A DNA stretch of 64,000 bases from Cloeon dipterum (GCF_949628265.1 NC_088790.1:12776545-12840544), one strand, 5' to 3'. Counted from the stretch's first letter, positions 11,771 through 25,000 are shown. Translations and numbers: made by a program. The notes: generated by a model from the letters alone, not told the origin.

Positions 11771-14654
11771 TCAGAGATAGTAAAACTGGTGGTGGTATAG
11801 TGGCTCCACTGGCTCCTCCACGTCTGGTAACGAGAGTGAGAACGGCAAGGAAAACTTTGATTGCGTATTTTCTTTTTCTTGGCTCTCAGCCTGCTTCTCC
11901 TCCAGGCGCTTCTTTTCCTCTTTCTCCTCCTCCAGGCGTCTGACCTTTTCCTGCTCGAACCGCTCGTCCATCAGCACAATGGCGGCCCGTCGCAGTTTGG
12001 TCAGATACTCTGGCAAAGCTGAAATCACGCGAGATTAACACTATGAGACTAAACTTGCTGATTTTTCACATCATTGATTGCAAGCTTCAGAATACAATCT
12101 GCGATCTTTATATAAAATCCGAAGGAAATTTCAACCTAAGAGCTCCCATAATACACAAAAACTAAATTAGATTGGTTGAATGCCAATCTAAATTGCTGAA
12201 AACCGTCAAAAAGTAAACAAGTTGGAAATAATTAAGCTTAGCAGTTAATTAATTCAATTTGTAAAAAGGTGCAAGCGATGCAAGTATGTTTTTGACTTGC
12301 CATGTTGTAAGCTCAGCAGGGATGCATTTGCTAACCACCCAGCTTTTTTCATAAATGGTTTATAACGGTTTTACCACTCAATTTTTAACAAATTCTTGCA
12401 CAAGAAATGCAAACAATGAATTTTCGGAATTTTTCCCATTTTCCCATTGTGAAAATCTAAAATTTGTGGTCCAAGTGGCCAAAATTTCCTCCACTGTGCA
12501 GTTTTTACTTTTAAATTGCTATTTGCTGCCTCAATTTCTCAAACAATTCATCTCTGACCATTTATCAAGTCAAGGTCATGAGCAAATAATAAGAAAATTA
12601 TTGAAAACTGTGGTGCAAACATGGCCTTCAAGAAACTTGAAAAAATTGATAAAAACCACTGAACTGCATTACAAAAAATTCAGGTATTTGCAACCCTAAT
12701 TCTCAGGCACCCTACGAATTTTTGGCTACTTTCACCCTTTTATTTGGTCTTATTTATTTAATTCAAAAATTTCAACTTTTCAAAACGGCATTCATGCTTT
12801 ACTCACAATCAGAATTATCTATATTGCAGCAGAATCAGATTGGATTAAACAAATCCTTACCACTCATGGCAACCCAGGAAGTAAAGGCTGACGGTATGGA
12901 GAGTCCAGGATTGTCAAAGTACGTCAAACTAAATTCCAGTCCAGGAGCATCCATGTCCGAGTTGACGGGCTTGATCACCCAGTAGGACCAGTACTCGTCC
13001 ACCCTGTGACACTGTTTCAGCACAGGGCAGTTTGGGTGGGAAGTGCTCTCAGCTCGTATCACGATGTCTCCGCTCTTCTCGTCCACCAGAGTTCGCCGCT
13101 TGAAGACATAGTCTCGGTTGGTGAAAAACCGCTGTCAATTTTTGTCAGTCAATCACATTGTTTGGGGAATAAGCTTGCTTTAAAACTTACAGGCCATTCT
13201 GCTTCCCAGTAGAGTACTTCACTGCCAGAAGTTGGATCCGAGTCAACTACTTCAAGCTGGATTGCAGTCTGGTCCCATTTCCTTTGACATTGGATAGAAA
13301 TAAGTAAACTAGTTGCTCAATATTCTTCAATAATATTACTTTCTGTATTCATTATCTAGTTGAACTTTCAGAAAATCTCGGGCTGCCACGTCAGAGTAAT
13401 TTCCATAAACTGTGAACACAAACGCAAGCAAAAATTTAACTAACTTAATAATATTCAGCAAATCAAATCAAAACATATCAATTATTGATAAATTTATAAC
13501 CCCATGAATCTAACTTAGTCTTTGTCTGTTTGTCAAACAAATATTTGCTTCTCTGACTGTCTCTTAACTATACAATATAATTGATGAATTCTGTCAAGCT
13601 AGTTTTTCTGCGTTACCTTTGTAAACGTAATGACCCTTGTGTTCTTTGTGTTCCTGTCTCCAAATGATTACATCTTCACGCTCAATAAAGGGCACCCATT
13701 CTTCATCTGAAAAATAAAACCAAGTTTGTGACACAGGTAAATTAGTTTTCAAATACTAGTACCTGAAGCCAACGTAGATTGCCAGTCTTCAAGAACTGCT
13801 CTGGCAGAAGTGGTGTTGTTAGCGCACCGGCAGTATGACACACCAGGGGCTCTTGCGTCTATCAGTAGGCGAAGACCACACTTTTGACAAGTGATGGTGG
13901 TCGACTTCAATTTGCTTACTAACTCGAGTTCGTTTTTATGCCTGAGAAAAATTAATGTAAATCTAGAGATAAGAATAAAATCAAGACAAACCTCAAGAGC
14001 ACTTCTTCAGGAATATTCTCCTTCTCCCAGTCAAAGACAGCAGCCAGGCAGGTGGCTAACAAGGCATTTTTGCTCCTCCTGGACATGCTTTTTATCACGA
14101 ACTCAGCGGTCCTGGCCTCCCACGTGCGAGAATACAATGTTAGAATCTGCTGTCCTCTCCGAATTCTGTCAAATATGTAGCGAATGAAAATCACAGCTTT
14201 AGCAGCAATATTGTATGTGCAAACTTTTATCTAAATAGACAAATATTTGAATTTGAAAATACACAAAGCACGCACCTCTGGGCCATTATATACTCGATTT
14301 GCTTTGCCCAAATTCCAGCAAGAACTACGGACTTTTCCTTCATGGCATTGCTGATGATTTTGAGACCAATCTTTTTAAACTTGTCCAGTCTGAGGTTGCT
14401 CCTGAGCGACTCGATCAGTTCTCGGCGGCAGGTGGTGCAGCACAGAACGTTGATTCCTGCTGCAACCGGCAAGGATGAATGAAAACAGCTGACTTGGACA
14501 TGCAGTTTTGAATGAACTTACAGCAAAGGTTGCGGTTTAGGGCTCGCATGTGTTGCGCCGTGCTGAGGATGGTTTTGGACACTCCGCCACACTGTGGCCG
14601 CACCATGGCGCACTGCAATTTAGCCAACGCCTTTTTCAACCCGATCGGCAGCAT
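11771..14654 (-). CDS. Stard7: StAR-related lipid transfer protein 7 (STARD7-like), mitochondrial
   Basis: Members of this family carry phosphatidylcholine to mitochondria. Nine coding exons join in frame to 479 aa: 14654-14522, 14459-14276, 14165-13992, 13941-13763, 13706-13617, 13409-13340, 13281-13191, 13131-12861 and 12018-11771. The first ~40 residues have Lys and Arg but no acidic residue, as in a mitochondrial presequence. Residues ~90-165 match the STARD7 N-terminal region (for example [13 protein letters not shown]). Residues ~224-415 form the START domain, with characteristic stretches such as [22 protein letters not shown] and SLTYFDNPG. The tail is a charged Glu/Lys-rich helix. 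Residues 182-203 hold an unusual C-x2-C-x15-C-x-C cluster. The protein is about 110 residues longer than vertebrate STARD7. The gene is head-to-head with the PRELI-like gene. Confidence 0.88.
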
Positions 14655-15308
14655 TTTACTCTCAGCAAACCGGCAAAGTCAGTCCATTCTTCTTTTTGTA
14701 TCCGCGCTGAAATCACATTTCGTTGAAGCCAACCCAATGTGTGCTGCAGTGCCTTGCCTGCACGAAAATTAAAATCCTGAAAACAGTGCGCATGGCGGCT
14801 GTCATTTGTTTCCAGCCAGCGAGAAAAATGGCGCAATGCGAGAGGTTGATCGAAAGTATGATACAGAAGAGCGAGAAGAGCTAAAACTCGCAGAGTGAAA
14901 AGAACAGGGAAACAAATTTTGGATTTTCCATTACTCTAATATTTTAAAAGGTTGGATTGAGGTTAAAGTTGTAGCTGCAAGCTATTAAAATTAATTAAAG
15001 AAGATGAAACAGATGGAAAAATTTTCCCTTCGCGCCAAGAGCAACAAATTCATAAATTACGCTCCATACCCTCTTCTCTGATTGGTTGGCAACTGGTCGA
15101 GCCCCTTCCCTTAAGTCTGAAATCCCACCATTGGTCGATCCTCGATCGCAGACTCACTCAGACTCCAAACTTGTTTTGGAGGACATTGTTAACGCCATAC
15201 CCACTCCATGACTCCAGTCTGCAGCCAGGAAATGTATTGAAAGCAGGCGAACTTCAAGGCCGAGTTCTTCGATGGATTATTATTTGCGCTTATGCGTATT
15301 TTGAAAAG
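14655..15308. promoter_or_regulatory. Shared divergent promoter and leaders of the STARD7-like and PRELI-like genes
   Basis: The STARD7-like ATG (14654, minus) and the proposed PRELI leader donor (AAAAG|GTAATT, exon end 15308, plus) are only about 650 bp apart. No TATA box is evident. Two inverted CCAAT boxes (ATTGG) lie at 15081-15085 and 15130-15134, which is common in bidirectional housekeeping promoters. The plus-strand start is probably between 15150 and 15250. That the two genes are co-regulated is an inference from this layout. Confidence 0.45.
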
Positions 15309-15672
15309 GTAATTATGTAAGACGACTTGTCGAATATATCTGGCTCCATAGGGTCTATTACTTTCTATTAATACCGATGCCGCATTGTGCTCGAACTTTC
15401 ACACATGCACTCATAGGGTTGGACTACATACTTTAGTGTTTGAGAATTATGTGGGTCGTAAACTTTGATTTTTACCTCATGCCGGTTCGGCTTTCAATTA
15501 TGCCGTGCGTGGACCCCAGTATCTCACGCACTAACGAACGAACGACAAGCAAAATAGTCGAGCTGATAAGCGGAATTATTATCTCGAAAATTGCAGTGCG
15601 AGCAAAGTCCGCACCATCAGTCACGTACACATTGCTATGCCTGTCTGTTTTAACCCGTGTGTCCGGTCGCAG

Positions 15673-18108
15673 GGTGCTCGAAGGAAGTGGTCAGCATGAA
15701 GTTTTTTGAGAGCTCTTCCGTCTTCAACTACTCGTGGGACCAAGTGGCTCAGAGCTTCTGGTGCCGCTACCCCAACCCCTTCAGCACGCACGTTCTGTCT
15801 GAGGACACGGTCTTCCGGCAGGTAGACAGCAAGGGCCAGCTCAGGTCGCTGCGGCTACTGACCAAGACGAACCTGCCGCCTAAATGGGGCGAGCACGTCG
15901 TCTCGAACCGCACAGTCAAGATCATCGAGGAATCAGTGGTGGACCCCAAAACCAAGACCATGACCACTTATACCAGGAATATTGGATACACGAAAGTCAT
16001 GGTAAAGGTTCTATTTCTGTCACTGTGCCGTAATATAAAAAATGCAATGAAGAAAAGGCTTCACTGAAGACCTAGTGGGGCTTGTCGCGCAATCAGTTAC
16101 ACACTAAGGACTCATTTTTTTTAAAGCCAATATAATAAAGCAAGCTGTTATTTGGTCTCCAAACTATCTATTTAAAATTGTTTAATTATTTACGCCGTTC
16201 ACTGGGATTATCTAGCCGATAAAAATATTTTCTTGTGATTAGGCCAATTTAAAGTTGTATTAACAATGTAGCGGCCACTCACTGACCTGATTTGCATCAA
16301 AATTTAAAACAGCTATTTTGGTTTTTCAACAAGAGACCATTATTGGATGTTTGACCTAAAATGCTATGTTGCTTTGATTTTTTTAAGTCAACAATCAACT
16401 CCATGCTCAGGTGTCTGTAAAAGTATAAAACATTGTAATTGCTACAAAGCAACCAAAGATAGTTGGAGGCTTAACATATTAAATTTTCTGTTCCTTAATG
16501 AAAATAAATTAATGTAAACGCTAACATAATTATTTTCTCCGATTTTGCTCTTCCAACATAAAAGGTAAAAAAATTGTTGCAGCTAACTGTTTTTCTACTT
16601 AAAAACAAAGGTGTTAAAAAATTAAGAAAATATTTTTGTCCTGAACAGAAAAAGAAATACACTCAGATTATCTTACGAAAAACTTTCAAAATGGCAAAGA
16701 TCTGCGCAAATTAATTCAGGATGGATAGCTAGTTGTGAAATTTTGACTGTAGCTCGCTCACCTACTGTTCAGTGGCCGCTTCGCCTGTTTCAGCCCCTTG
16801 GGCTTCACCTACAGTACTTAAACTTCAAAACAAAGCTCTTACCTGATTATTAGCCGCGGAGAATAATATTTACGAATCAGCTGATTGTTGAAAACGTCCG
16901 ACAGTTCATTGCTGACAGAAATTAAAAATTTAAAATTGGAAACGAGTAACAAAACCTCGTCAACCTTGCCTTTTGCCTTCTCTGTGATTTAACCTTCCCT
17001 CTCTAAAATGAGCAAACTCTAAATTCCATCCTTGATAGCATAAAGCCAATTTCAAAGAGTGTCCAAGAAAGAAAATTCCCTTGCACTTTTCTGATGGTAC
17101 AAATTTTACTTATCTACCCATCCTGAATTACTCTGCACGGGATTTAATTGATCATATCTTTGCTTTTTCATTGATTGGTTAGTAATTGACTGACAATGCT
17201 GACTTCAGAGGGAGAGAAGAGATAATTAAGTGTCTATAAATAGAGAATAAGAGCATTCTTTGCAGATTACATTAAAAAAAAACTTGAGAATTTTATTTTC
17301 TAGTGAAAATATTGAAATATTTAATCTGATTCAATAGATTTCTGTCTAAAACCAGTGTTGAGAATGCAGGGTCGATTATCACACAGAAATTTCTTATATG
17401 CATTGTTCTGTTTCTAATTTAATGTTATATTTGTATGCAAACAATTTCCCCCTGGTTTGTCAGTTTTTACCGTTATCACGGACTTGAGCTAGAGAGTGGT
17501 AAATTAGGATATTATTAATTTTGAACAAAATTGTTGAAAAAATTTCTGAAAAAAAAACTAACTCTTACATTCATTTACTTAAAAAGTACTTGCAAGGTTG
17601 ATGATGTAATCCAGTAATGAAAAATGAATGGTAATAAAATATGGGGCGGCCTTATTTGAGTTTGAACAAAATAAAATCAACTAATACTTCAGCTTCTAAA
17701 GTCGATTTTTGGTTCAACGAAATCAAATGTACTAACTTCGACCTTTTGTTCACATTACAGAGCATCACTGAGAAGGTTGTGTATAGACAGAGCTCGGAGA
17801 GCAGCAATCAGACTGTGGCCGAGCGTACGGCGTGGATTGACTCGCAGGTATTTGGCCTGAGCAGGCCGATCCAGGCTTTTGGTCTGGAGCGCTTCAAGAA
17901 AAACTGTGTCAAGGCTGAGAACGGATTCCACCATGTTCTGAATCTGATGTTCCCTGGGCATTTGGCGCCGGCCGTGGTGCATACACACAAGCACTCGGTG
18001 CTCTCCGAGCAGAAGGAGAAGCTGCGAGAATCGGCCAAACGGGCCACTGAGATGGCCAAAGCCAAGGCGCGGCCGGTCGTGGCCGCCTGCCAACCTGAAG
18101 TGGAGTAA
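15673..18108 (+). CDS. prel: PRELI domain-containing protein 1-like phospholipid transfer protein
   Basis: PRELI/Ups1 proteins, with their TRIAP1-type partner, carry phosphatidic acid across the mitochondrial intermembrane space for cardiolipin synthesis. There are two coding exons. Exon A starts at acceptor GCAG|GG (15673), has its ATG at 15696 and ends at 16001 in phase 0. Exon B is 17761-18108, after acceptor TTACAG. The product is 217 aa, close to the usual ~215-220. The PRELI/MSF1 domain spans about residues 1-170, from FNYSWDQVAQSFWCRYPNPF, through TYTRNIGYTKVM at the splice junction, to ERTAWIDSQVFG and FGLERFKKN. The C-terminus has a charged Ala/Lys-rich helix as in PRELID1. A non-coding leader exon ending at 15308 is likely. 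The intron (16002-17760) holds no other gene. AATAAA follows at 18611. Confidence 0.9.
16002..17760 (+). other. Single coding intron of the PRELI-like gene
   Basis: A GTAAAG donor and a TTACAG acceptor, both in phase 0, bound 1759 bases of AT-rich sequence. I see no exon, RNA gene or repeat in it. Confidence 0.75.
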
Positions 18109-18610
18109 AAATAGTGCGGCTGTCTTCTTTCTTCTGGCAGTAATTTGCCTCAGGGCGCTGAATTTCTCATCAAACTTTCGTTCCACTGATAATTCAACTG
18201 ACAGACTTTGAATCACGCCTCTGGCACTTAATCCTCAGAAGTAGCTGCAGTTTGATTTTCCAACTCTCTGTGAATTTCACTGATAGATATATTCTCTCCG
18301 CGCTGGTAACTCCAAAGGAAACAAACACACTCGCAATTATCTCGGGCGTTGTCTCTTCCTTGTTTTCTTTTATTGAAAATTAAACTAATCGGTAGGAAAA
18401 CTTTTAAATTTTTTGGTTGGGATGGGTGTCTTAATCATTGCCATTGCTACTATTGTGATTTCCCCTGAACCTGCTAGTTTCAGAATATAGAAGTTCATTG
18501 TACGCGCCACAGATTGTAAGCCAGGTCTGGGCCACTTTAGTGCATGGATGGATTTAAATCTTACAACATTCTGTGCTGTGTTAGCATTTTTGAGTAAACC
18601 AAAAGTCGAT

Positions 18611-18616
18611 AATAAA
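18611..18616 (+). terminator. Poly(A) signal of the PRELI-like gene
   Basis: AATAAA lies about 500 bases after the PRELI stop codon. It is the first canonical signal in a position to end this transcript. Confidence 0.5.
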
Positions 18617-18877
18617 TACTGTATAAGAGCTTTCTAAAGGTTACCATTAGGATTTTATTTCTTAAGAATCCTCAGCATATCAAGATATAAGCGGTAAATA
18701 GTTTTATTCAGTACATAAGTAAAAAATGATTGGCATGCAAACATTCAAATACAGCTAGACAAGATACATGATATAATTTAATCGAGTCAATTACAACACT
18801 CACAGAGGCTTCAGATAAATGCCCGAGCTACAGATTTGACAAAAAGCTAATAAATATTACGCCTAGTATACATGAAA

Positions 18878-18883
18878 TTTATT
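18878..18883 (-). terminator. Poly(A) signal of Piezo
   Basis: AATAAA on the minus strand lies about 220 bases after the Piezo stop (19102-19104). The convergent PRELI signal at 18611 is only ~260 bp away, so the two 3' ends abut closely. Confidence 0.5.
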
Positions 18884-19101
18884 TGTGCGTCGAGGTACAT
18901 TCCTTAAAATGCGTGAAGACTGAATATATCGCTCAAAAGAAAAGAAAGTATATAAAAAAAACACAAGTGCACCTGATAATAATAAATTATTGCACCGCTG
19001 TAGGCATCGATTTAAAAACGAGTATTCGATGGTGATTGCTTTCTCACACATGATCAAATTGAATTCAATGCAACAAAATGACTTAAATCTTTGGTAAGTA
19101 A

Positions 19102-22070
19102 CTAATGCATGATGGCTTGTTGCCTGCTGCCTTGTCTTGAGCGCACGTCTTCGTCGCTCGACGCCTCCGAGCCTTCTTCCTCCTCCCTTGGCCTGCTCCA
19201 TTTAATCAATGTCGAAGGAGAGCGGAACAGGAATATCAACTTGGCTGCAAGCGCCTCCTCTAAGCTCAGTTCGCCAGATTCTCGCACCAGATAGATGTCC
19301 AGACACAACTAGAAAAGTAAAAAGGAAATGATATTAAATGAAGAGTTGAAATTCTATACAACCAGTTCAACAGTGTCATTGAAAAAACGCTGCCAACAAT
19401 CAAATATAAAACGTCTCAAACAAAAATTGCCGACTTCTATAAACCAAATCAATTAATTTTTTTAAAGGTAAATTTAATAAAAAATTATCTGTTGTAGACG
19501 TTCAGTATGTAAACTTAAGCTTTTAAAGGAAAGCATTTTCGTCAATCATTAGATCTATTAAAAAATCAAAAATAATAATTGTAAAATATTTTTGCAAAAC
19601 CAAAAAGTTAAAAATATATAAAACACTCAGCGAGGTTCATAAACCACAAACGGCTCACACAGGAGTCTCCGCGTTTTCAGGAAGAGATCATAATTTTCGC
19701 TACAAAACTTCTAGTTGTGTTAAAACCCCTTAGTGGAGTGTTAAATTTTTGTAGCCATTAAAACAACGGGAAAAATCATTATTTTTGATGGAAAATGTCA
19801 CAAAATTCAAATTTTTCGCAATAAAAATAGACCAAATTCTTTTATAGCATCTGCTCAGCACTTCCTGTGGGCTATGAGCTCACCAGGTCCAAATAACACT
19901 GCCAAGCGAATAACAAGGCCTGCGTGGCCGCAGAGGAGCTTAGGCCAAATGTGGAAAACTTATCGCCTCCCTCAAATATTAAATTTTTTGCTAGTTTAAG
20001 TTACTACTGACCTGAAGAATCCTATCTACATCTGGCAAGTCATCAAACATGATTGTGAAGCAAACTCCAGAGAAGAAGCCGCGCATAAACTTGGAGGCCA
20101 CCAAAACAAGAGTGGTGTACAATCCGATGATGCTGTAAGCAATTAGGAAATTGATTTAGTATTTGCTCAGCGTTTTATTTTTATTTTTTATTTTACCCGC
20201 CACCAGAGAAGAAGCTGAGGCCGGCTGGGAACGCTTTGTCGTTGAATGTGTACATCTGGAGCGACCTGCAGCGGTCGTTCAAGGGCAGGTGGGACAAAGT
20301 GTCCCTGTATTCATTGTCGGTGCAGCTTTCCCCGACCTCCCACCAATGTTCCCTGTTTTCCTCATCTCTGTCTAAGGTCAGCAAAAGGTCTCGGTATGCT
20401 TCTTCTGCGCTATCTAAAAATGAGGAATTTTCAAATTATTAAAAATACTAATCAGTGGAACATGATGTGCTACAATTTGACAAGTGGAGATAACTTATTG
20501 AAATTGTGTACTTTTGATCACCAAGTCAAAATTTTTAGTTCCAGAATATCAATCAGCAGCTATTCATATTAAAATCTGTCTCTTAAAAATTAATTACAGA
20601 AAGCAAAATTAAGAGTACAGATTGCAGAAGAAAACTAAATTTCACATATATTTAAAACCAATGTTGAAAACATTTGGCATTAATATTTAAATAAAAATCT
20701 CTCCATACCGCAAAAATTAACTAATTAAAATTTTAAACCATTGAACTTGATTGAAATTACCACAATCTACATAAATCCAATGAGATTCCCCACCAACTGG
20801 AAGGACGTAGGAAATAAACATTTTTTCCTCTGAAATATCTAAAATTCTCCTTAAAAACCTTTCGTACCTTTCTGTTTCATCAATTGCGTGACGACAGTGG
20901 CTTTGCCCCGGTTAGACACTTTGACAAACTTTGGGAAGAGGTTTTGCAATCGCAACGGCCGAATTGTGCCGTTGAACGTGTCGTTCAGCATGTTGGCCAG
21001 GGTCAGTCGCTCAGGATTCCGTTCCCCGTTGGGAAGAGTGGACGCCAAAAAGTTTGTCTGCGTTTCAGTTACTATGGGCACGACGGCAGGATTGTCTGAG
21101 TGTCTAGACACCGTCCACAAAAATTTAACGAGCAAGGGCTCATCTGAAACAAACAGTTTAAGCCCCGAGTGTTTAGAACTTAAAATCTCATCTACCAGAC
21201 AGGACCAAAGCCATCATCTTCTTCTGTGCCTGCTCAGATATCGTCCACACGGACATGGAGAAGTTGTCTATTTTTGCCACCTGCACATCAGACCAGTCGT
21301 AGTTGGAGAGGAACGTCTGAGCCGCCCTGTCTCTTTTGTAGACGTTGCTCATAGCTTCCCAGTTACTCTCAGAGAATCTAATTATCGCCATTGTAAAGTC
21401 TTCAGATAAATTTTGAGTTAAAGGCTTACGGGACAAGAGAGCTATTTTGAGCTGAAGTGCGGAAAACCGGCTGGTACGGTCCAATTGTGAGTTCTACAGA
21501 GACGTCATAGGGCAGATTGGGCTGGCCAACCGTGTTTCCGAGAGCGAACAGCACCATTGGGAACCAGATGATGAAGATCACCACCAGCAGAGAGCATCCG
21601 CCGACTACATATTTAATCAAGGGACGCTGCTCTTCTCCAGGAGGGCGCGGGTAGGCAGCCTCTGCCCTTCTTTGACACTGCAAAAAGACCGTCAACAGTC
21701 GTGGGATTAATCACATTTTGACATGAGGCTCACCTTCAACTGGAAAATGTGGGCGAAGATGTCTTCCATTTTGATCCACTCGCCGAGAGTCATGCTGGTC
21801 TTGGTCCACATCCAATCCATCAAGGTGCGCAGCTCAAAGAGGAATGGCACAGCCATGAACCTGAAAATCACTTTCTTGATTTTTAATTCAAGGAATAGTT
21901 TCAGTTTTTACCCTTTAAAGAGGAACATGTTGAGGTAGTTGTACTTCTTGCACAAGAAATTTCCAAGGATCCTCGTTGGGTAGCCACACCTGATCTGGTA
22001 GGCTGAGAGCAGCAGGTAAAGGCACTTCACTAAATACCAAATCTGAGGAGGTAGAGCTCCGCTAAAAGGC
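19102..22070 (-). CDS. Piezo: Piezo exons 37-44: anchor, cap, pore and C-terminal domain
   Basis: Exons are 22070-21912, 21860-21734, 21677-21430, 21377-21196, 21143-20868, 20413-20197, 20132-20012 and 19308-19102, about residues 2263-2774. The anchor region carries [19 protein letters not shown]. Exon 39 encodes the outer helix, [20 protein letters not shown]. Exons 40-42 form the extracellular cap, with a Cys pair in exon 42. Exon 43 is the pore-lining inner helix ([20 protein letters not shown]). Exon 44 is the cytoplasmic domain with [12 protein letters not shown] and an acidic Ser-rich tail ending in His. The intron between exons 39 and 40 (21429-21378) is only 52 bases. Confidence 0.95.
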
Positions 22071-25000
22071 CTGGAAATTTAAAATTGTCGTAATAGCATT
22101 ATTTTAATTTGAAGGAAAAAAAAGAAGAAAATTCTTAATAATTTTGCCTAGATTGATTAAATTAGGAAAAAGGCATGTTCTAGTGAACATTTTACAGGAA
22201 ACTCAGTTGAAACCAAACCTGGGATCAAACAATAAAAATTGGATTGCTTCGACAAAACGTATTGAGGTCAATAATTGAGTGTATTGTAAATTATTTGAGG
22301 AAAAAAATCTGCACCTTTCAGTGAGTCCAGGCAGAAGGAAGAACATCCAAAGGTGAACGCCAAAGACAAGGCCAACTTGGAACATGATCTTGCCTAGTAT
22401 GAACTTGCGCAAGAATAAGGCCCTGTCAACGACCATTAAGGCGAACTGGAGGATCAGCATGACCAAAAAGGCCACCGGCACCTTGTTTTCCTCAAGGTAG
22501 GCAGACACGCCACCGTCTCCTTGCTGAGTCTGCAGGAAAGCCGCGTTTAAGATAGAGCAAAAATTTGGAGGAGGACAAGACTTACACCAAATGAGGCAAA
22601 GCCAAAGATGACCACCATGAAGTTGAAGAAGTCACACATAAACATGAAGGCGTACACGTCAGCAGTAACTCTGCTGCTCGGCTCAAGAAGGGTTGCAAAG
22701 AACTGCATAATGCTTGAGAAAAGCTTTTTCGGTCTGCAAACATAAAAGAGTGTAAATTACCACGAACTAATGTTTAAATAGATATTGCTAAAAAACTAAA
22801 AGCCATTCACTGTTTTTTCAATACTTGGTAAAAACTTAAGGGCCAATAATTTCAAGGCTAGCGAATTTTAATTTCAATCAAAAGCTGCTGAACCAAAAGA
22901 GGTAGTATAAAATCAAAAAACACATTAATAAAGAATTAGAAACGAGAGATTTAAAATTATATTTTAATGATCTTCATAACGATTTATTCTTAAAAAAAGC
23001 ACAAAAACTAAAAAAATGTTTTATTATCTCATTTCAACAATGATCTGCTCTATTGAAATTTAAGGTAATAATTGTATTGACCGATTTGGTCTAAAATCTA
23101 AGCGAATTTGTTGTTCTAATAGAAACACTCACGCTTGTTTCAAGGGTGCTGGCAAGTTGGCAGCCGTCTTTATTACTCTATTGGTGACCGCGGTGCCGCA
23201 GCCCTCGGCGGGCGCTGAAGATATTTCGCTGGTCTCCTCCTCCCTTACAGAAGTGGACTTCAGTGAGGGCTCAGGCGACTTTGCGATCTCTGTAGCGGGG
23301 CTGCTGCAGCTCTCAGCTTGTGTTTCCACGGATTTGGTGTCGTCGCAGTCGCCCCACAGGCCCAGCGACTTGAGCATAAAGCGATGGAAGAATACGACCA
23401 GCAGCAGCATCAAATCGTACAGGGCGTACACCTCCTTGCGCTCCACTCCGATGATCCTGGGCGTCCAGAAGGGCTGGTTGTAGGGGATGGCCTGCTGGTT
23501 CCACGGCAGGTACTCAAACTGGCACAGGTACTTGGCAACCACCACTAACTGTATCAGGCAAAGTGTACAACGTGTTTAATGGAATTGTGGGTTCTTTATC
23601 TAGTGCCAATTTTAATTGAAAGTATTTTTTTATTTGCCAAATTATCATTTTGTCAAATCGAATTTCGGTAGAAATTGGCCAATGAAAAGTTTATATAGCA
23701 TATAGGTGAGCTATGTAAATAAACCTCAGCATGGGGTCTTATTGGGAGATTTTCATGTTAATTACTAAAATAATTTATTTTCGTTTAATCACTGCGAAAT
23801 TTTGTATGCACACTTTCCTCAAGGAGACGCATCAATCGATAGGTAATTTGGACTTTTTCTAGATTTTTTACGAACTTTAAAGGTATTAATATTTGAAAAA
23901 TGCGACCACTTGAGGTTGTTTTCATGTTCAATATAATTAAAGGTATTCTTTATGTTTTCTAAGTAAAGAAGTAGGAAACTTGTCAACAGAGTGAAATCAT
24001 CGTGATTGAACGGAACTTTGGATTTTTTAAATCGATTTCAAAGTTTTCCAAAAAATGTTGTGTTGTCGAAAGCAGTGTTAGAAAATTATGACTGGTGGTT
24101 CATTTTTAAAACTGCAATCCAAAGGCGTTGAAGTTTTTTTCAAGCTAAATATGGCGCATTTTTATTATTGAATGTTTTTTCTAATTTAAACCACCAGGAG
24201 ATTTGACTTAAAAATAAAAACTTGTTTAAATTTATTCAAATCACTATGAATATTTATAATTAAAAATGTTCCCCTTTTTGGCCGATTCTGATACATGTTA
24301 TTGGTGAAAATTCGATTTAAGGTGCGAACTTTCAATCTGATGATCATGAGATGAAGCTTACCTCAGTGTATCCGATGATAGTGACCCAGAAGACCTTTGA
24401 TGGTCGGGGCACTGAGAGCGAGCCCCAGAGGAAGACCATCAGTGGTAGCGGCAGCGAGAGGATGGACGCCGATTTTACCTGGTGCAAAAACACCATGCCG
24501 TAGCACACGAGTTCTGAGTGCGCGAGAACGGCGAACCACAACGCGTGGAAAAGGGCGGTAGTCAGAGAAGTCGGCTCTCCGTCCTTCTGGAAGGCGGTTC
24601 CGCGACCGTCGATGTCTGATATGGATATCGGGCTGAAATTTCGCGGAAATTAGGATGGATAACCAGGAAAGATCCAGCTGAGTACAAAATTGTGGCTTAT
24701 TAAACGCGAAAGGTTAGATTACAGAATATGGTACAAGTTTAAGAAGAGTTGAAATGTTCGAGATCACAGTTATTTACAAGACGTAAAATTTAAAAAGCCC
24801 CAAAAAGCACCGACAACAGCTCACTCTCGGTCAACGCTGGAAGATTGAGTGATTGGTTATTTACAAAAGAGCGAATAGATTTGGTTAAAGAGAGATAGTT
24901 ACCAGACAGCCTGAGTCGATTTGAGAGCGATTTAATGCGAGAAGAGCGAACGACAATCACAGGTTTACTTGATGCGGATTGTCTGCAAAAACCGTGCTGT

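Noticed and set aside
15440..15709. An 89-codon plus-strand open frame upstream of the PRELI start
   Set aside because: It overlaps the leader intron and acceptor of the PRELI-like gene in another frame and has no family resemblance.
15767..15967. A minus-strand open frame across the PRELI exon
   Set aside because: It is a shadow of the well-supported coding frame on the plus strand.
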